A stretch of DNA of 49,310 bases from Halochromatium sp. GTDB lineage: Bacteria > Pseudomonadota > Gammaproteobacteria > Chromatiales > Chromatiaceae. Positions 1-7,749 of the stretch are shown here, one piece after another (within the stretch, counting starts at the first letter, position 1; every line of letters starts with the position of its first letter). Location: assembly GCA_010912705.1 (NCBI GenBank), contig POWB01000017.1, forward strand, positions 1 to 49,310, in the 5' to 3' direction. Under the pieces are notes generated by a model. The model was given only the letters and a program-made list of their open reading frames with translations. It ran no database searches and had not been told where the DNA came from. The position numbers and the translations under genes are program-made.

Positions 1-42
1 TGAGGCCATGCTCATGCTTCGCTCCTACTTCAAGGCCGGGCG

Positions 43-937
43 TTGGAATTTACTGAAAACCATGGCAAATCCATCCGTCATGACAACCTCTACATGACAC
101 GGAAAATTGGGAATGCGCCCCTCCTTCCCTTTGAAGACCCACCCAGTTCGCAGATCTTGGCGGAATATTTGATCTTCAACGAACCGCGCATCCGGGCTTC
201 CTTGCAAGATTACCCCGACCTCAAGCCGCTGCGAAAGCCCCGCCAGACGCTAGAGGAGATTCCTTATGACCCACCCAAGAGGCCACCACGCGCGAAACAC
301 TCGGTGGATCGCCGCGAACTGCAACGGCGCGAACAACAAGAAGCCATGAAAAGGCTCAAAACCACACTCTATAGCTCGGTGTATCAGCCGAGTGACCTGA
401 AGGCGATTCGGCCACTGCCGCAGGGGCAAGACATCATCCTTCAACCCGCGAGCGGTCGAGGAACCATTTCGATCTACCGCGACGGAGCGAATCACCCCAG
501 CCAGGACTATGCCCAGCATGTGGCCAAGGACGCGATTGATATCCTGATCCTGGCCGATGGAGTTGGCGGGCAAGGTGGCGGGGAGATCGCATCCCATTTG
601 CTGGGCGACTTCGTGGCCACAAAATGTGGTTGCCGCCAACATCGCTCAACCCACGGTTCTGTTTAGCCTGCTGCAAGCGGCGGATAACGATCTCGCACGA
701 CAACCCCAGGCCCGGCGAGACCACCGCCATTGTCATTGCCATCAAGAACGAGAGGCTGTACGGGGTCAGCATAGGCGATTCGGAGGCCTGGCTTGTTGCG
801 CCTCCCGCGCACCGGATCCTGACCGAAGACCAACCGCGTAAACCTTTGATCGGTTCGCCCTGGCTAATCTGGCGCGAACAAAACAGGGCGAATGGCAAGA
901 CGATATTTCCATTATCATGTATACAAAACCAGCCTGA
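43..937 (+). pseudogene. PP2C-type Ser/Thr phosphatase, multiply frameshifted
   Basis: PP2C phosphatases remove phosphate from serine and threonine using two metal ions bound by aspartates. The first frame (43-about 620, TTG start, in-frame stop at 1-3) holds an N-terminal region of about 170 residues and then the motif LADGVGGQGGGEIASHLL, typical of PP2C metal-binding motif 2. The homologous reading then moves to a second frame (about 620-710, NVVAANIAQPTVLFSLLQAA), to a third (about 715-845, ETTAIVIAI and YGVSIGDSEAWL), and back to the first near 850, where the closing motif EWQDDISIIMY ends at a TGA (935-937). Part of the core between GDSEAWL and DDISIIMY is too short for an intact domain. 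At least three frame changes plus an internal deletion make it a pseudogene, unless the assembly is faulty here. Family assignment is from motifs I can see; the substrate is unknown. Confidence 0.72.
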
Positions 938-967
938 TCCGGATCTTCGGTGCTCATAGCGGTCAAA

Positions 968-2752
968 TCAGCGATCATCCGAACCTAAAGACCCATGGCC
1001 GATGCTGATCTCCCTTGACGGATTGTCCGTCGCCACGTCGAACACCCGCCAGCCTTGGTTACCCATACAGTAAATAACATACTGGGAGATTTGGGCCTCC
1101 GGGTATTCCCGGCGCAAGCCTTCCACGTACCCGGTGATCTGCGCCCTGTCTTCCGGTTGCACGTTGAAATCCTCGATGGGTGTCTTGCGCTTGTTGAATT
1201 CCGCGTTGGAGTAATACTTGAATTCGATGACCATGCGAATGCCGGCGAAGCACTCGTTGAACTTGCCCACGAATTCCAGGTCCGTGCGGCCTTTGGGATA
1301 CGAGCGTTCCACGTTCCAGGTAAACCACGGGGACAGGTGGCGGCTGCACAGCTCAAAAAAGGTGGTGCGGTAGAAGTTTTCATTGACCTGCTGGAAGATG
1401 GCCTCGGGGAGCTGAGCCACGTAGCGCTCCCAGTAGGCTCCGAACAGGGCGTGCAGGTCCAGATCCTGGGTGAAGCGGCGCATGGCCTGGCTGTAGCCGG
1501 TGGAAACGTCGATGTGGTGCAGCTCGTTGAAGTATTCGGCGAAAATTTTGCGCATATTCAGGTTGGGCAGCCGGAGCAGGAAGGCATCCAGCTTGGTGAG
1601 CATGCCCAGGTAGTAGAACGAGACGGGGAAGAAGCTCTTCTCGAAAAACTGGGCCATGTTGAACTTGGCACTCAGGAAATTCCTGTCGTAGTCGATGGTG
1701 TTGTGCAGCATCAATTGATCGACGAAGCCCTTGGTCAGCTCCGGGTTGGATCCCGTGATCCGCCGCACCCATTCCAGGTCCGTCTTCAGGTTCATGTCGG
1801 TGAGAGATTCCGGGTATTCACCGTGCCGGGTAAAATAGTCCAGAAAGTAGATGAGGATGGTGGAGTTGTACACGGGTTCACCGTCCGTGCGGATGAAATG
1901 GTAGCCGTTGTACTGGTTCTTGATCAGCGCGTTAGTTTCCCCACGCGTGGCCGGGTCCATCCCGTAATCACGGTACACCTCGTCTAAGAGGCTGTTCACC
2001 TCGCCCTGAGTAAAACCCAGCATATTTTCATAGATTGGATCAAGGGTGATGAACGTGGCCACATTGAAACCCGAGGCCAATTCGTCAATGGTGATGGGTA
2101 GCACCCCGGTGATGAAGACGTTCTGGATGGTTCGGTTTTTTCGGCCCTCCTTGAGGGTCTTGAAAAAGGTCTTCAAAAAGCCCTCGTCGTCCATCAATTC
2201 CTGGAACAGGCGATCCTTGTGTCGGACAATGAGCTGATTGGCGAAGTTGTCGTATTCGTCGATGATGATGAACAGCCGAGGAAAAGCGTTCACCCTGATG
2301 CATTTAAGAATATTTTGAAGGTTGGCGGCCGCACTTTCAGCACGATCAACGCTAACCATGTCCTGGAAGATACCCTTGTTCAAACCGACAAGGGTTTCCA
2401 TGCCGAGATTGCAGACATGGTTAAAGCTTTTTTCCATGGCCGCCATGTCGCCGGTTTCCACGATGGAAAAATCCAGGTGCAGCACCAAGCACGAATGATG
2501 CAGAGGCGTGGGATTGCGTCCAATCCAGGTGTGGCCGAAGAGTTCCTCGAACCGGTCCTGGCGGCGAATGTCGTAGTAGCATTCCAGCATGGTGCAAAGC
2601 AGGGACTTGCCAAAGCGTCGCGGCCGTAGAAAGACCGGATTATCCACCAGCTCCAGTTTGGCAATGTATTCTGTTTTGTCTACAAAATAGCCGTTTTTCT
2701 CAACGATGGCCTCGTAACTGGCCTCTGCATAGAGTACGCGTTTCTTCATCAT
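968..2752 (-). CDS. AAA-ATPase-like / PDDEXK_9 (DUF1703) protein
   Basis: Member of the large bacterial family that joins an AAA-ATPase-like domain (PF09820 type) to a C-terminal PD-(D/E)XK nuclease-like domain (formerly DUF1703). Near the N-terminus are VDKTEYIAKL and the P-loop RPRRFGKSLL; RLFIIIDEYDNF is the Walker B segment. The C-terminal part has the order D-LEF then IEFKYYSN, matching the D...ExK nuclease core. The length (about 594 residues) is usual for the family. The open frame extends six codons further to a GTG at 2770, but the ATG at 2752 places MMKKRVLY at the start, as is common in homologues; no strong ribosome site separates the choices. It stands alone, convergent with the PP2C relic. 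The function of the family is not established; these genes are often multicopy and mobile. Not a typical transposase. Confidence 0.85.
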   Translation of the reverse strand: MMKKRVLYAEASYEAIVEKNGYFVDKTEYIAKLELVDNPVFLRPRRFGKSLLCTMLECYYDIRRQDRFEELFGHTWIGRNPTPLHHSCLVLHLDFSIVETGDMAAMEKSFNHVCNLGMETLVGLNKGIFQDMVSVDRAESAAANLQNILKCIRVNAFPRLFIIIDEYDNFANQLIVRHKDRLFQELMDDEGFLKTFFKTLKEGRKNRTIQNVFITGVLPITIDELASGFNVATFITLDPIYENMLGFTQGEVNSLLDEVYRDYGMDPATRGETNALIKNQYNGYHFIRTDGEPVYNSTILIYFLDYFTRHGEYPESLTDMNLKTDLEWVRRITGSNPELTKGFVDQLMLHNTIDYDRNFLSAKFNMAQFFEKSFFPVSFYYLGMLTKLDAFLLRLPNLNMRKIFAEYFNELHHIDVSTGYSQAMRRFTQDLDLHALFGAYWERYVAQLPEAIFQQVNENFYRTTFFELCSRHLSPWFTWNVERSYPKGRTDLEFVGKFNECFAGIRMVIEFKYYSNAEFNKRKTPIEDFNVQPEDRAQITGYVEGLRREYPEAQISQYVIYCMGNQGWRVFDVATDNPSREISIGHGSLGSDDR

Positions 2753-2874
2753 TGCATCATACACTTTCACTTTTTGTAAATTTTGGGCTGATTCACTTCA
2801 CGAGGACAATGTGATGGAATCTTGCCTGTCCTGCCTGCATGGTTGTTCATAAGATACTGTAACAATGAATCGAT

Positions 2875-2960
2875 CATCGCCTAAAGGCGATGGTATCAGG
2901 TGACGGCTAAAGCCGGCGATTTCGGCTAAAGCCGAGTCGGTCCCCGCTGAAGCCGACAAA
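2875..2960. repeat. array of small GGC-TAAA-GCC hairpins
   Basis: The 271-bp gap before the receiver-like gene contains a run of short palindromes built on one theme: CATCGCC-TAAA-GGCGATG at 2875-2892, CGGC-TAAA-GCCG at 2904-2915, the same 12-mer at 2923-2934, and a degenerate CGCTGAAGCCG near 2945. Each can fold into a small stem with an AA(A) loop. This looks like a repetitive extragenic element rather than a single terminator, because there is no T-run and the units repeat. Confidence 0.6.
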
Positions 2961-3041
2961 ATCCCCGCCGGCGACCGTCTAACAAGCGGCAATCGCCAGT
3001 CGTGAATTGCTAGGCAAGATCCAAACAGGGGGTAAGATTCA

Positions 3042-3500
3042 GTGACAACTCTGTGTCCAACACCGCGCTTTCGCCTGCTGTTGATTGAAGACGATTCCAG
3101 ACGTGAACGCTGGTTTCGTGCCCAGTTACCGCCCGATATTCCCTTGACCTGGGCGCCCTCCGCCGGCACCGCCCTAGGTGTGATCCACCGTGATCGCGGT
3201 CATGTCTGGAGCGGGGTGTTGCTCGATCACGATCTGGATCTGCGCAACCGCACCGCTGATGACCGCGATCTTTGCGGCACCGATGTGGCCCTCGCTCTGA
3301 TGGAGCATTTCAGCCTGGATATTCCGATTCTGGTGCACTCCACCAACCAGGTACAAGCACCGCGCGTGGTGCGACAATTAGAACAGAAAGGCTTCTGGGT
3401 GACGCATTGCCCCTTCTATCAAATGGATGAACAGCTGTTTGCCGAATGGCTCGGCGAAGCACGTGCCATCTGGGCGGACTTGCAAGGTGATGTGGACTGA
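3042..3500 (+). CDS. cyclic-phosphate-processing-like receiver domain protein
   Basis: A 152-residue single-domain protein with a receiver-like fold signature: FRLLLIEDD at the N-terminus (acidic pair on strand 1) and GVLLDHDLDLR in the middle, where response regulators carry the phosphoacceptor aspartate. The LDHDL pattern and the following IPILVHSTN strand resemble the cREC family (cyclic-phosphate processing receiver-like domains) more than ordinary CheY-like receivers. The start is GTG, preceded by AGGGGG at a suitable distance. No output domain or partner kinase is adjacent. What it does in this cell is not known; the family name rests on inferred biochemistry. Confidence 0.6.
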   Translation: MTTLCPTPRFRLLLIEDDSRRERWFRAQLPPDIPLTWAPSAGTALGVIHRDRGHVWSGVLLDHDLDLRNRTADDRDLCGTDVALALMEHFSLDIPILVHSTNQVQAPRVVRQLEQKGFWVTHCPFYQMDEQLFAEWLGEARAIWADLQGDVD

Positions 3501-3522
3501 GGCCCTGCCGGAGGATACCGCG

Positions 3523-3717
3523 ATGCGCTTTTTCAATACCGAAGCCCCTCGACCACCGGTCGGGCTGCTGCTGGCCGCGGGTGAGAGCCGTCGTTTCGGG
3601 ACCGATAAACGGCTGCAGCTGCTCGCCGATGGCTGGCTGATCGCACTCGGCGACCAGCAGCGCGCTTGCCTTTGGCCAACAAACCCAGTCTGGGTACGAT
3701 TGACGTCCGGCCTGTAG
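3523..3717 (+). pseudogene. MobA/MocA-like nucleotidyltransferase, N-terminal fragment
   Basis: The frame reads VGLLLAAGESRRFGTDKR, the nucleotide-binding signature (LAAGxSxRxGxxK) of the MobA-like NTP transferases that make molybdopterin dinucleotide cofactors or other nucleotide-activated cofactors. After about 35 recognisable residues similarity stops and the frame ends, against roughly 190-200 residues for the family. It begins just after the receiver-like gene. This is an N-terminal remnant with the rest deleted or scrambled before the hemerythrin gene. Confidence 0.6.
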
Positions 3718-3766
3718 CCCGTCAAGCTTCCGGATACGACAAGGTCCACACTGCCAGAAGAATGCC

Positions 3767-4168
3767 ATGAAAGACCTCCTGTGGGATAAGACATTGAGTG
3801 TCGATGTGCCCGAGATCGACCAAGATCACCGTCGTTTGCTCGAGCTGTTCAATCGGCTAGCGCATGCTGTCGCAGAAGCTGAGCCGCAGGCCGAGATCGA
3901 GGCCATCATGGATGAGCTGATCAGCTGCACGGCCTGGCATTTCCGGCACGAAGAGCGGCTGATGGATAAGCATGGCGTTCCAGGCCGCGACGAGCACCGC
4001 GCCGAGCATCAAGACCTGATCAACAGTGGCCGGGCGCTGCAACAGCAACTGCAGCAATCAAGCCGGCCACCATCGGCGCAAGAGATCGAATTTCTCGAGC
4101 ACTGGCTGACGGGTCACATCTACGGGACTGATATGGCGATGGGTGCGCATCTGGCCGAGGTGATGTAG
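3767..4168 (+). CDS. bacteriohemerythrin
   Basis: Cytoplasmic four-helix O2-binding protein with a di-iron centre, used for oxygen storage, delivery or sensing. At 133 residues it has the full family length. Iron ligands are visible in the usual order: H21 in EIDQDHRRL, H58 and E62 in WHFRHEE, H77 and H81 in DEHRAEH, and the closing HIYGTDMAM with His and Asp. The ATG at 3767 follows AGAAG. It precedes the Amt-c-di-GMP gene on the same strand by 70 bp. In a microaerobic or alternating-oxygen sulfur bacterium such a protein is expected; any link to the downstream gene is inference. Confidence 0.92.
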   Translation: MKDLLWDKTLSVDVPEIDQDHRRLLELFNRLAHAVAEAEPQAEIEAIMDELISCTAWHFRHEERLMDKHGVPGRDEHRAEHQDLINSGRALQQQLQQSSRPPSAQEIEFLEHWLTGHIYGTDMAMGAHLAEVM

Positions 4169-4238
4169 CAGCCGCCCGAAGCCGAAGGCGGGCCGATAGG
4201 GTCATCGATCTACCATCCGCGACAGCAACGACAGGACC

Positions 4239-7200
4239 ATGGACGAGATCGCCAGGATCGATATTCTCTGGGTACTGATGAGCAGCGTCTTGGTGCTGCT
4301 CATGCAAGGCGGTTTTTTGTGCCTGGAGTCGGGGCTGACCCGCAGCAAGAACGCGATCAATGTCGCGCTGAAGAATGCCTCAGATTTTCTGATCGCAACC
4401 CTAGTCTGGTATCTGCTTGGCTACGGTCTCATGTTTGGTACCTCGGCGCAGGGCTGGATCGGCATCGATCGCTTCGTTCCCGATCTCTCCAGCGCTGATC
4501 CCTGGCAGGCGAGCTTTTTCCTGTTCCAGCTGATGTTCTGCGCCACCGCAGCGACCATCGTCTCTGGCGCCGTCGCCGAGCGGATGCGTTTCAGTGGTTA
4601 TCATCTGGCGACCCTGATCACGGTTGCGCTGATCTACCCAGTGTTTGGTCACTGGGTCTGGGGCGGCGTGCTCGGTGGCGAGGCTGGATGGCTGGGCAGC
4701 TTAGGCTTCGTCGACTTTGCCGGCTCGACGGTGGTGCATAGCGTCGGCGGCTGGATTGCCTTGGCCGCCGTGCTGGTGATTGGTCCCCGCGCTGGCCGTT
4801 TCGCTGCCGGTAAACCGCGGCTGATTCCAGGCAGTAACCTACCGCTGGCCATGCTGGGCGTGCTGTTTTTCCTGGTTGGCTGGATTGGCTTTAACGGCGG
4901 TAGCACCCTGGCACTGGATGCGGCGGTGCCGAGTATCATTGTCAATACCCTGCTGTCGGCGGCAGCCGGTGGCGTTGCTGCTTATCTGCTGACTCGTTGG
5001 CTTGCATTTCCTTCGTTGGACCGGGTCGCAGTGCCATTGAATGGGGTGATCGCGGGACTGGTCGCGATCACCGCTGGCTGCCATGTCGTCGACACCTGGG
5101 AGGCCCTCCTAATCGGCGCGCTCGCGAGTCTGTTCATGGTCTATGCAACCGAGCTATTGGCGCGCCTGCGCATCGATGACGCCATTGGTGCCATACCGGT
5201 GCACCTGGTCGCTGGTATCTGGGGCACCTTGGCGGTTGCCCTGTTCGGCACCCCAGCGTTGATCGGAACAGGGCTTGCCTGGGGAGAGCAGCTAGCTGTC
5301 CAGGCCTTTGGCATCATCATCGCCGGGGCTTGGGCATTCCCGCTTTCCTATCTGCTGCTACGACTGACCAATCGATTCTACCGGCTGCGTGTTTCCCCTG
5401 CTGATGAAGAGATCGGTCTCAATGTTGCCGAGCATGGCGCCAAGACAGAGCTGGTCGACCTGTTGACCGCCCTCAAACGCCAGGAGCACTCGGCGGATCT
5501 ATCGTTGCGAGCGCCCGTCGAGCCTTTCACCGAGGTTGGGCAGGTGGCGGCTCAGCATAATCGTCTGATGGACGCGCTTGAGCAGGCTGTGACGCGTAGC
5601 CAGGCCATCGTGCGCGACCTGCGAGACGGAATCCTGACCTTCACCGAAGCCGGTATCCTGACCAGTCTCAATCCCGGTGCCGAAAAGATCCTCGCGGTCT
5701 CTGGAGAAACGGCAATTGGTAGCGCTTTCGTCGATTTTTTCGACCCCACTAGCCAGACCCTGAGCGCAGGCCAGGGGTGCGATGAGCTAGATCGGGTCTG
5801 GCGCCAGGTTCCATCCGTGCTGGCGCGGGAGGGAAAAATCGAGGTTGCGCTGCGGCGGCGCGAGGCGGGGCGACCCCTGTTCGTTGAGCTAGCGGTGACT
5901 CCGGATTCCCGCTCGACGGGTGGCTATACCTGTCTGATGCGCGACATCAGTGATCGTCGTCAGGTCGAGGAGCAACTGTTTGAGGAGAAGGAGCTAGCGC
6001 AGATCACCCTGGAGGCGATCGCCGATGGCGTGATCACCACCGACAGCGTCGGCCGGGTGCTGTATCTGAATGCGATCGCTGCCGAGCTCACCGGTTGGCC
6101 GTTGGCGGCGGCGAGTGGCCAGCCGCTGTATCGGATATTTCCGGTGGTCGATTCACCGACCGAGATGCCGAGCGATTGGATTGCGCGTCGCGTGCTGAGG
6201 GATGGTGAGACCCTTATCGAGTCGAAATCGCGTCTGCTCTACTGTCGTGACGGCAATGTCCACGTGGTGCAGCATACGGCGGCGCCGATTCGCAATGCCG
6301 AAGGGCGTTTGCGGGGGTTGGTGGTCGTCTTTCATGACAAGACCCAGGCGCGTGCGCTGGAGCGCCAGTTGACCTATCAGGCCAAGCATGATGCCTTGAC
6401 CGGGCTGATCAATCGCCGCGAGTTCGAGCATCGGCTAGCCGAGTTGATCAATCAGTTAGATGATGGTCCCGCCCAACATCTGCTGTGCTATCTGGATTTA
6501 GATCAGTTCAAGCTGGTGAATGATGTCTGTGGGCACGCTGCTGGTGATGCCCTGTTGCGTCAGGTTGCGAATCTGCTCCAACGTGGGCTGCGCAGTGCGG
6601 ACACGCTAGCGCACTTGGGTGGTGATGAGTTCGGCGTGATCCTGACCAACTGCCCGATCGACCGCGGCCTTGAGATTGTCGAAGGTATGCGTGAGCGGGT
6701 ACATGCCTTGCGGTTTCCCTGGGACGACAAGGTCTTTGGGGTTGGTGCCAGTATTGGCGTGGTGCCGCTCTCGTCGGCATTAGGCAACCTCGCGGATGCG
6801 CTGGGGCGTGCCGATACGGCCTGCTACGCGGCCAAGGATAGCGGGCGCAACCGGGTGCACCTCTATGACCCAGATGACCGCGAGCTGAGTCTGCGCAAGG
6901 GACAGATGAAATGGGTCTCACGGATTCAGCAAGCCCTTGATGAGGATGGCTTCCGACTCTTCTATCAGGGGATCGTGCCGCTTGATCAGCAGCAGGATCG
7001 CAGCAGCCACTTTGAGATCCTGCTGCGCATGGCCGCTGAGGGCGATGAGGTGTTGCCGCCAGGTGCCTTCATCCCGGCCGCCGAGCGCTACGGGTTGATG
7101 CCAGAGGTTGATTACTGGGTTGTTGAGCATACCTTGCAGTGGCTCTCGGCTTACCAGACGAGCGGAGGCGCGGAGATCAAACGCTGCGCGATCAATCTCT

Positions 7201-7745
7201 CGGGCGCAACCCTGGGTAATGACAAGCATACGGCGCGCATCCGCGAGTGCCTTGAGCGCTATCCTGTTGCGCCATCGCGGATCTGTTTCGAGATCACCGA
7301 GACCGCGGCTATGGCCAACCTCGATCAGGCCAAGCACTTCATCGAGGAGGTCAAGCAGCTCGGTTGCGGCATCGCCCTCGATGACTTCGGTAGTGGTCTC
7401 TCGTCCTTTGGCTATCTGCGCGATCTCAACGTTGATCTGGTCAAGATCGATGGCAGCTTCGTTCGTGAACTCGACGGCAACGAGGTGCATCGGGCCATGG
7501 TCGAGGCGATCGTTGGCATCACTGGCGTCATGGGCCTCAAGAGCATCGCCGAGTTTGTCGAGAATGCCCAGGTTATCGAGATTCTGCGCGAGATCGGTGT
7601 GGACTATGCTCAGGGCTATTACTTGGCCCGACCAAGGCCGCTGATTGACTATCCAGGGACTCGCGTAGCGGCAGCGGAGCCGGATACTCCGGATACAGCC
7701 GCTGCTGCAGCAGGTCGCAGTCGAGATCATTTTTCGTTAAAGTGA
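4239..7745 (+). CDS. Ammonium transporter-PAS-GGDEF-EAL fusion protein
   Basis: One 1168-residue polypeptide. Residues 1-385 form an Amt/Rh ammonium channel domain with about eleven membrane helices; the conserved D159 and H167 (VDFAGSTVVHSVGG) and H322 (IPVHLVAGIWG) correspond to the ammonium-binding aspartate and the twin histidines of the pore. A cytoplasmic linker leads to two PAS domains (about 450-575 and 585-700). Next is a GGDEF diguanylate cyclase (LGGDEFGVIL near 794) with an RSAD inhibitory site five residues upstream. An EAL phosphodiesterase follows from about 897: EILLR in place of EALLR, INLSG, CFEITETAA, LDDFGSG, VKIDGSF and QGYYLARP, so the catalytic residues are mostly kept. 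The architecture suggests that ammonium binding or transport sets c-di-GMP level. Amt domains fused to signalling modules are known elsewhere; the net sign (synthesis or breakdown) cannot be read from sequence. Stop overlaps the region just before the next gene. Confidence 0.93.
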   Translation: MDEIARIDILWVLMSSVLVLLMQGGFLCLESGLTRSKNAINVALKNASDFLIATLVWYLLGYGLMFGTSAQGWIGIDRFVPDLSSADPWQASFFLFQLMFCATAATIVSGAVAERMRFSGYHLATLITVALIYPVFGHWVWGGVLGGEAGWLGSLGFVDFAGSTVVHSVGGWIALAAVLVIGPRAGRFAAGKPRLIPGSNLPLAMLGVLFFLVGWIGFNGGSTLALDAAVPSIIVNTLLSAAAGGVAAYLLTRWLAFPSLDRVAVPLNGVIAGLVAITAGCHVVDTWEALLIGALASLFMVYATELLARLRIDDAIGAIPVHLVAGIWGTLAVALFGTPALIGTGLAWGEQLAVQAFGIIIAGAWAFPLSYLLLRLTNRFYRLRVSPADEEIGLNVAEHGAKTELVDLLTALKRQEHSADLSLRAPVEPFTEVGQVAAQHNRLMDALEQAVTRSQAIVRDLRDGILTFTEAGILTSLNPGAEKILAVSGETAIGSAFVDFFDPTSQTLSAGQGCDELDRVWRQVPSVLAREGKIEVALRRREAGRPLFVELAVTPDSRSTGGYTCLMRDISDRRQVEEQLFEEKELAQITLEAIADGVITTDSVGRVLYLNAIAAELTGWPLAAASGQPLYRIFPVVDSPTEMPSDWIARRVLRDGETLIESKSRLLYCRDGNVHVVQHTAAPIRNAEGRLRGLVVVFHDKTQARALERQLTYQAKHDALTGLINRREFEHRLAELINQLDDGPAQHLLCYLDLDQFKLVNDVCGHAAGDALLRQVANLLQRGLRSADTLAHLGGDEFGVILTNCPIDRGLEIVEGMRERVHALRFPWDDKVFGVGASIGVVPLSSALGNLADALGRADTACYAAKDSGRNRVHLYDPDDRELSLRKGQMKWVSRIQQALDEDGFRLFYQGIVPLDQQQDRSSHFEILLRMAAEGDEVLPPGAFIPAAERYGLMPEVDYWVVEHTLQWLSAYQTSGGAEIKRCAINLSGATLGNDKHTARIRECLERYPVAPSRICFEITETAAMANLDQAKHFIEEVKQLGCGIALDDFGSGLSSFGYLRDLNVDLVKIDGSFVRELDGNEVHRAMVEAIVGITGVMGLKSIAEFVENAQVIEILREIGVDYAQGYYLARPRPLIDYPGTRVAAAEPDTPDTAAAAAGRSRDHFSLK

Positions 7746-7749
7746 TGTG

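Noticed and set aside
1055..1987. Long plus-strand open frame (310 codons) opposite the AAA-like gene
   Set aside because: Its translation is low in motifs and mirrors the minus-strand gene, whose P-loop, Walker B and nuclease motifs are clear. Shadow frame.
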